A DNA stretch of 64,000 nt from Ophiostoma sp. CBS 140.51 (taxonomy: Eukaryota; Ascomycota; Sordariomycetes; Ophiostomatales; Ophiostomataceae), in the NCBI GenBank assembly GCA_029298735.1, contig JANSLP010000004.1, forward strand, positions 310,001 through 374,000, in the 5' to 3' direction. The first letter of the stretch is position 1. Each line of letters begins with the position of its first letter. The notes beneath the pieces were generated by a model. The model had not been told where the DNA came from, searched no databases, and saw only the letters and a list, made by a program, of their open reading frames with translations. This document shows positions 60,024 through 64,000 of the stretch, in pieces. A program made the translations under genes and the position numbers.

Positions 60024-60926
60024 CTACACCTTGCTGGCAATCCAGGTCCACCACTTGTCGACGCCCGGGCCTGCACCTTCGGCACCCACAACGTTGCCCG
60101 CAATCACCTCCACCTCGGTGTCAAACTCCCGCATCTGCGCAAAAGTAAAGGACTTGCTGCCGTACTCGCCCAGCCAGTCGTCGGACTCCGTCGCACTGTC
60201 CACGTCGTCGGCGCCCACACTGCTGCTCAGCAGCCCCTTGCTGCGCGTCGTCCGGATGCGGCCCAGCTCGGCCTCGAGCTGTGTCTTGATGAGCGCCGCG
60301 GGGAGCGCCGTAAACAGGTCCGCCTTGTTGGCCGCGACCAGCACGGGAATGGCGGGGGGTGCTTTGGACGAGTTGGTGCCGCCCATGCGGTTCTGGAGGG
60401 CCAACAGAATGTCGTACAAATAAGAAGCGGCGGCGGCGAGACCGCCGTCCTCACTCAGAGCAGCACCGTCGACCATGTAGACGATAGCCTTGATCTTGGT
60501 TTCCGAGGCTGTGGACGAAGCCGTGGTCAGGCGAGCGAGTGTCGCACCGCGCAGCTTGCCGTGACCGGGCGTGTCGACGACCAGAAACTTCTTGGCGACG
60601 GCGCCCGACGCATCCAAATCATCCTTGTAGCTCGAGGTGCCGTCCTCGTTGACGGCGAGCTCGACAATGTTGGTCGTCTGCGAGGTATAGGTGCTGGCGG
60701 GTTTGGGGGCGCGGCGCTCGAGGCGGGTGACAAGGGCGGTCTTGCCCGCGCCGGGGGGTCCTGCGACGAGGACAGACGGCAAAGTGATGTAGGCGGTCGA
60801 CCGACTCAAAAACCAGTGGAGGAAGATGGGGAACAGCAGGACGACGGCGAAGCCCAGGATGACGACCGGTATCGAGGGCGTCAGGAGGAACTCCAAGACG
60901 CCCTTTGTGCTGGCGTGCAGGTCCAT
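60024..60926 (-). CDS. SRP102: Signal recognition particle receptor subunit beta
   Basis: GTPase that anchors the SRP receptor alpha chain at the ER membrane during co-translational targeting. I take ATG 60926 (MDLHASTKGV..., 300 aa); an upstream in-frame start at 60974 adds 16 leader-like residues. One membrane anchor at about 18-40 (IPVVILGFAVVLLFPIFLHW). GTPase motifs: G1 VAGPPGAGKTALV near 52-65, G3 DTPGHGKL near 119, G4 NKADLF near 196. Insert of Ser/Asp near 230-255. Length and motif order fit yeast Srp102 (244 aa) and human SRPRB (271 aa). Convergent with CYS4. Confidence 0.93.
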   Translation of the reverse strand: MDLHASTKGVLEFLLTPSIPVVILGFAVVLLFPIFLHWFLSRSTAYITLPSVLVAGPPGAGKTALVTRLERRAPKPASTYTSQTTNIVELAVNEDGTSSYKDDLDASGAVAKKFLVVDTPGHGKLRGATLARLTTASSTASETKIKAIVYMVDGAALSEDGGLAAAASYLYDILLALQNRMGGTNSSKAPPAIPVLVAANKADLFTALPAALIKTQLEAELGRIRTTRSKGLLSSSVGADDVDSATESDDWLGEYGSKSFTFAQMREFDTEVEVIAGNVVGAEGAGPGVDKWWTWIASKV

Positions 60927-62161
60927 TGCGGTGGGGGTGAGGTGGGAGGTGTGTCGAGATACGCAGAAATACAAGAAAACGAAGAAGGATCGAAAGGCGA
61001 CGAGAAGAAGACAGAGAAGTGGTGGTCGCTGTCGAGCTGTCCTACGTCGAAAATGATGTTGGAGATGTTGGCGACGTTGCGACTTTTAAGGTTGAAGCAC
61101 CGGGATTTGGGCGTTTGTGAATGGCCTGACGGTGGTAAGTGCGCCCCACTACGGCATTCTACAGTGGCCTGTCGAGGCCCTATGGCCTTCCGTCTTCCGG
61201 TGCTCCATAGGACAATTCAGGGGCCTTTTTTGACAGTCAACTCCGTGTCCTGTCCACTGTCTCAATTAGGCAGGAAGCCACAGCGTGTCGAGCGTGTGTG
61301 GGCGGTCCGTAGCCCCTGTCGCAAGTCCACTGTGGCGTTCACTTGCCCTGTGGCGTCAGCTCTTCAGTGGGAAGAAGTACTCGCAGTGATTCCCCTTTTG
61401 ATTCTGACCCTTCCCTTCATTAGCTGTCACTTTGCGACCAGATCCATCTGCCACGTCGCCAGCCAATCATCAGACACTGCCAGCAGCCGGTGGAAAGGAC
61501 GGCTTCGACGGCGCAAAGCGATTGATTGGCGATTGGGCGGAGTCGAGGAAGAAGTATCTTGGAAGGGGAGAGAACACCTTGCACATTCAGTGAGGGTACA
61601 AGGGTACTTAGGGCGCCTACTATTTCGTATTGTGGTAAAGTACCCCTTACAGCACACCCTAAAAAGGGGGCCGCCTGCCCCGTTTCGAAAAATAGCGGCG
61701 CCGCACGGCTGACTGGTAAGGCGCAGCAAGGAGGAGCGCCAAAGGGAAATACTGCAGGCAAGAGCGAAGGAAGCATTTCAACGGCGCGTTCAAACGGCAA
61801 AGGCAGCAAGGATCAACGGGCTGAACTCCTCTTACCAAAAAAGCGTATTTCGTAATAAACTGCCAGCCAAGCCACGCGAAAGAGAAAGGAGAGAAAAGTC
61901 GAGAAAGAGGAAAATAAGGTTAATCAAGGGTCCTCGTCTCCCATTCTCTTTATTTGTCCTTCGTCTGCATTTCTCAGCTTGTCCTTTTGTCTCCAACCCA
62001 TCCGCGTCATCATTGTTACCTCGACCTCGACCTCGATCTTGACAAATCGACATCTCGACATTGACGCGCCAGCTCACCTATCCGAGTCTGTCCATCCTCA
62101 GTCGACTGGGTGCCTACGATCTGACGACCAACAGCCTTCTGTCCTCCAACACACCCTCCCC
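60927..62161. other. Divergent region, SRPRB / AKR1
   Basis: 1.23 kb. CCAATCA at 61463-61469; a CCCCT (STRE-like) at 61642-61646. Several open frames of 75-130 codons are uninformative. The last 150 bp is an AT/pyrimidine leader into the AKR1 ATG. Confidence 0.55.
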
Positions 62162-64000
62162 ATGCCCGACTCAAAAGCACCGACCCAACCGCCGGCCAAG
62201 GGCAACGCGGCGACGCCCAAACTGAACAGCGAGATGGAGCTCGGCGCCTTGAATGGTGGCAGCGGCAGCTCAACAGCCGGCGGTGCTGCTGCGCCCGCCG
62301 CCGACGAGCAAAAGGATATCATGCACCTCGCGCGTGTCGGCGATGTTCCGGCCATGGAGGCCCTCTTTGCTGAGGGCGAGCTCGATGCCACCTACACCGA
62401 CGCCGAGGGCATCACTCCTCTACACGTAAGTTTATGTCCTCGCTTTTCTGTCCTCGCTGCGCTCGCCTTCTCTTTTGTCCTTGTGCACTCAATCTCCTCA
62501 CTCCTCGCTTCGCCCGTTGTTCGAAGATCGCTAACAGAATAGTGGGCTGCAATCAACAACCAGTACGCCATGTGCACCTTCCTCCTCGACAACGGCGCAC
62601 CCATCAACCAAAAGGGCGGCGAGTCCGTCGCTACTCCTCTGCAATGGGCCGCCCAGCGCTGCCACTACTACACCGTCCACCTGCTCCTCCAGCGCGGCGC
62701 CGACCCTCTCATCACCGACTCCCAGGGCTACAACACGCTGCACATCTCCACCTTTAACGGCAACGTTTTGTTGCTCGTCCTCCTGCTGCATCAAGGCATT
62801 CCCGTCGACGTGCTCGACGGCTTCGGTCACACGGGTCTCATGTGGTCCGCCTACAAGGGCTTCCCCGCCTGTGTCGACCTGTTCTTGCGCTGGGGCGCCA
62901 GCGTCTCGGCACAGGACGAACAAGGCTTCACGGCGCTGCACTGGGCGCTCGTCAAGGGCTCACCCGGCTGCATCCAGAAACTGCTCGAGTATGGGTCCGA
63001 TCGGTTCGCCAAGACGGCGACAGGCAAGACGCCCGCCATTACGGCGCAAGAGCTCAACACGGCAGCCGCATGGCACAAGGCGCTGCGGGAGTGCGGCTAC
63101 GACGAGGACGCCAACCCAACGACGCCGGCTGCTGGTAGTGTTCTCACCTTAGTATCGAGTATCCCCGGCGGTGCACAGCTTGTCGCCGATAAGCGCGGGT
63201 TCGTGACCAAGTTCTTGTACCTGTGGCCGTTTGTTATCGTCTGGGCCATGGTCGCGCTGCTCGCCGGCCTGCCCGTCTACCTGGGTATCCCTCTGTCGTT
63301 GCTGGTGGGATACGGCATGCAGTCCGTCGCCCAGCAGGTCGTCCAGCAAGCACCGCCCGACATGCGCCAGCTGCAGCGCACACCCTGGCTGTCGGGCATC
63401 TTTGCCGGCAGTCTGTTCCTGGTCGCCATTACCTGGCTGTTCCGCGTGCTGCCCGCCACCACATGGCGCGTGGCTGCGCACACGACGGCCACCTCCACCC
63501 TTAAGCCGACAGGCGAGACCATTGTCACCACCCACTATCTGCTCAACTTTGTGTTTGCCATTGCTCTGGCGCTGACGACATACTACTACACCGTCTGCAT
63601 GACCTCCGACCCGGGCTTCGTGCCCAAACTCAACGGCATCGCGGAGCAAAAGGCCGTTATCGACGACCTCATTGCCCAGTGGAAGTTTGACGAGGCCAAC
63701 TTTTGTGTGCCCTGCATGATCCGTACGCCGCTGCGCAGCAAGCACTGCCGCCGCTGCCAGCGCTGTGTCGCCAAGCACGACCATCACTGCCCCTGGGTCT
63801 ACAACTGCATCGGTGTCAACAACCACCGCCACTTCTTCTTGTATTTGATCAACCTGACGGTCGGCGTTGTCGTGTTCGACTTTATCGTCTACTATGCGCT
63901 GTCGGGCGCCGTCGCGGCCGCCGAGGCGTCCGCCGAACCGGGCTACGACCGCTGCAGTCTGCTGTCCGCCTCGCTCTGTACTGTCGTTAATGCCGACGCC
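62162..64000 (+). CDS. AKR1: Akr1-type ankyrin-repeat palmitoyltransferase (3' truncated by window edge)
   Basis: S-acylates cytosolic proteins at the Golgi (e.g. yeast Yck2). Exon 1 is 62162-62425; intron 62426-62542 (GTAAGT...CTAAC...TAG); exon 2 from 62543 stays open to base 64000. At least 574 residues are seen. N-terminal Ala/Gly-rich region, then ankyrin repeats from about 50 to 270 (DAEGITPLHWAAINNQYAMC; DSQGYNTLHISTFNGNVLLL). Four membrane segments lie at about 300-460. The zinc-Cys box follows: CVPCMIRTPLRSKHCRRCQR, then DHHCPWVYNCIGVNNHRHFF near 525-550. The catalytic motif is DHHC; yeast Akr1 has DHYC. The remaining membrane segments and C-terminus lie beyond the window. Confidence 0.94.

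Noticed and set aside
60015..61712. 565-codon + strand ORF over SRPRB
   Set aside because: Starts in the 3' flank and runs antisense to a clear SRP receptor beta gene. Its Arg/Gly/Gln-rich translation is a shadow.
1..64000. tRNA, 5S rRNA, CRISPR and intact transposon or LTR
   Set aside because: Read for conserved promoter boxes, repeats and transposase or RT motifs on both strands; none seen. A covariance-model scan would be decisive for RNAs.

Overview
This window is nuclear DNA of a filamentous ascomycete, most likely a Sordariomycete (inference). Gene density is high, about one gene per 2.7 kb. Protein genes are GC-rich at third positions. Introns are short and few, with GTAAGT/GTGAGT donors, CTAAC branch points and YAG acceptors. 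Genes are preceded by pyrimidine-rich leaders. Best family matches are eukaryotic housekeeping proteins in fungal form: arginine-specific mitochondrial CPSase, heme-less cystathionine beta-synthase, and DOA10 as one 1,989-codon exon. I see no rRNA, tRNA, CRISPR, secondary-metabolite cluster or intact transposon.

Layout, left half: 3' end of a CLIP-170-like microtubule protein (+, cut by the window edge); a long AT-rich gap; a vacuolar-type Ca2+/H+ exchanger (+); a possible small lysine-rich gene (-) head-to-head with a G-patch/DUF4187 protein (+); a mitochondrial PPR-type protein (-); a decayed, unassigned stretch at 11-12.9 kb; RCL1 (+); a DUF1746 membrane protein (-); cytosolic PheRS alpha (+); arginine-specific CPSase large chain (+) with an oversized intron that lacks a normal acceptor; NPL4 (-); SEC66 (+).

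Layout, right half: a Cys-rich fungal protein of unknown function (-); ORC3 (-); a PWWP chromatin protein (-); a small acidic protein (-); BRR2 (-, 6.9 kb single exon); an unassigned coiled-coil protein (+); RFC2 (-); DOA10/SSM4 (+); a 59-codon zinc-ribbon-like ORF (+); CYS4 (+); SRP receptor beta (-); and the 5' three quarters of the ankyrin/DHHC palmitoyltransferase AKR1 (+), cut by the right edge.

Functional links: SEC66 and SRPRB serve ER protein import; DOA10 and NPL4 serve ER-associated degradation; ORC3 and RFC2 serve DNA replication and both have twin ACGCG (MCB-like) motifs about 160-170 bp upstream of their starts; PheRS alpha and CPSase belong to pathways known to be controlled by Gcn4/Cpc1, and a perfect TGASTCA heptamer lies upstream of each. 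These are neighbours on a chromosome, not operons. The most unusual items are the CPSase intron, the 57.2 kb zinc-ribbon ORF, the decayed 11-12.9 kb region, and three or four conserved-looking genes that I cannot name.
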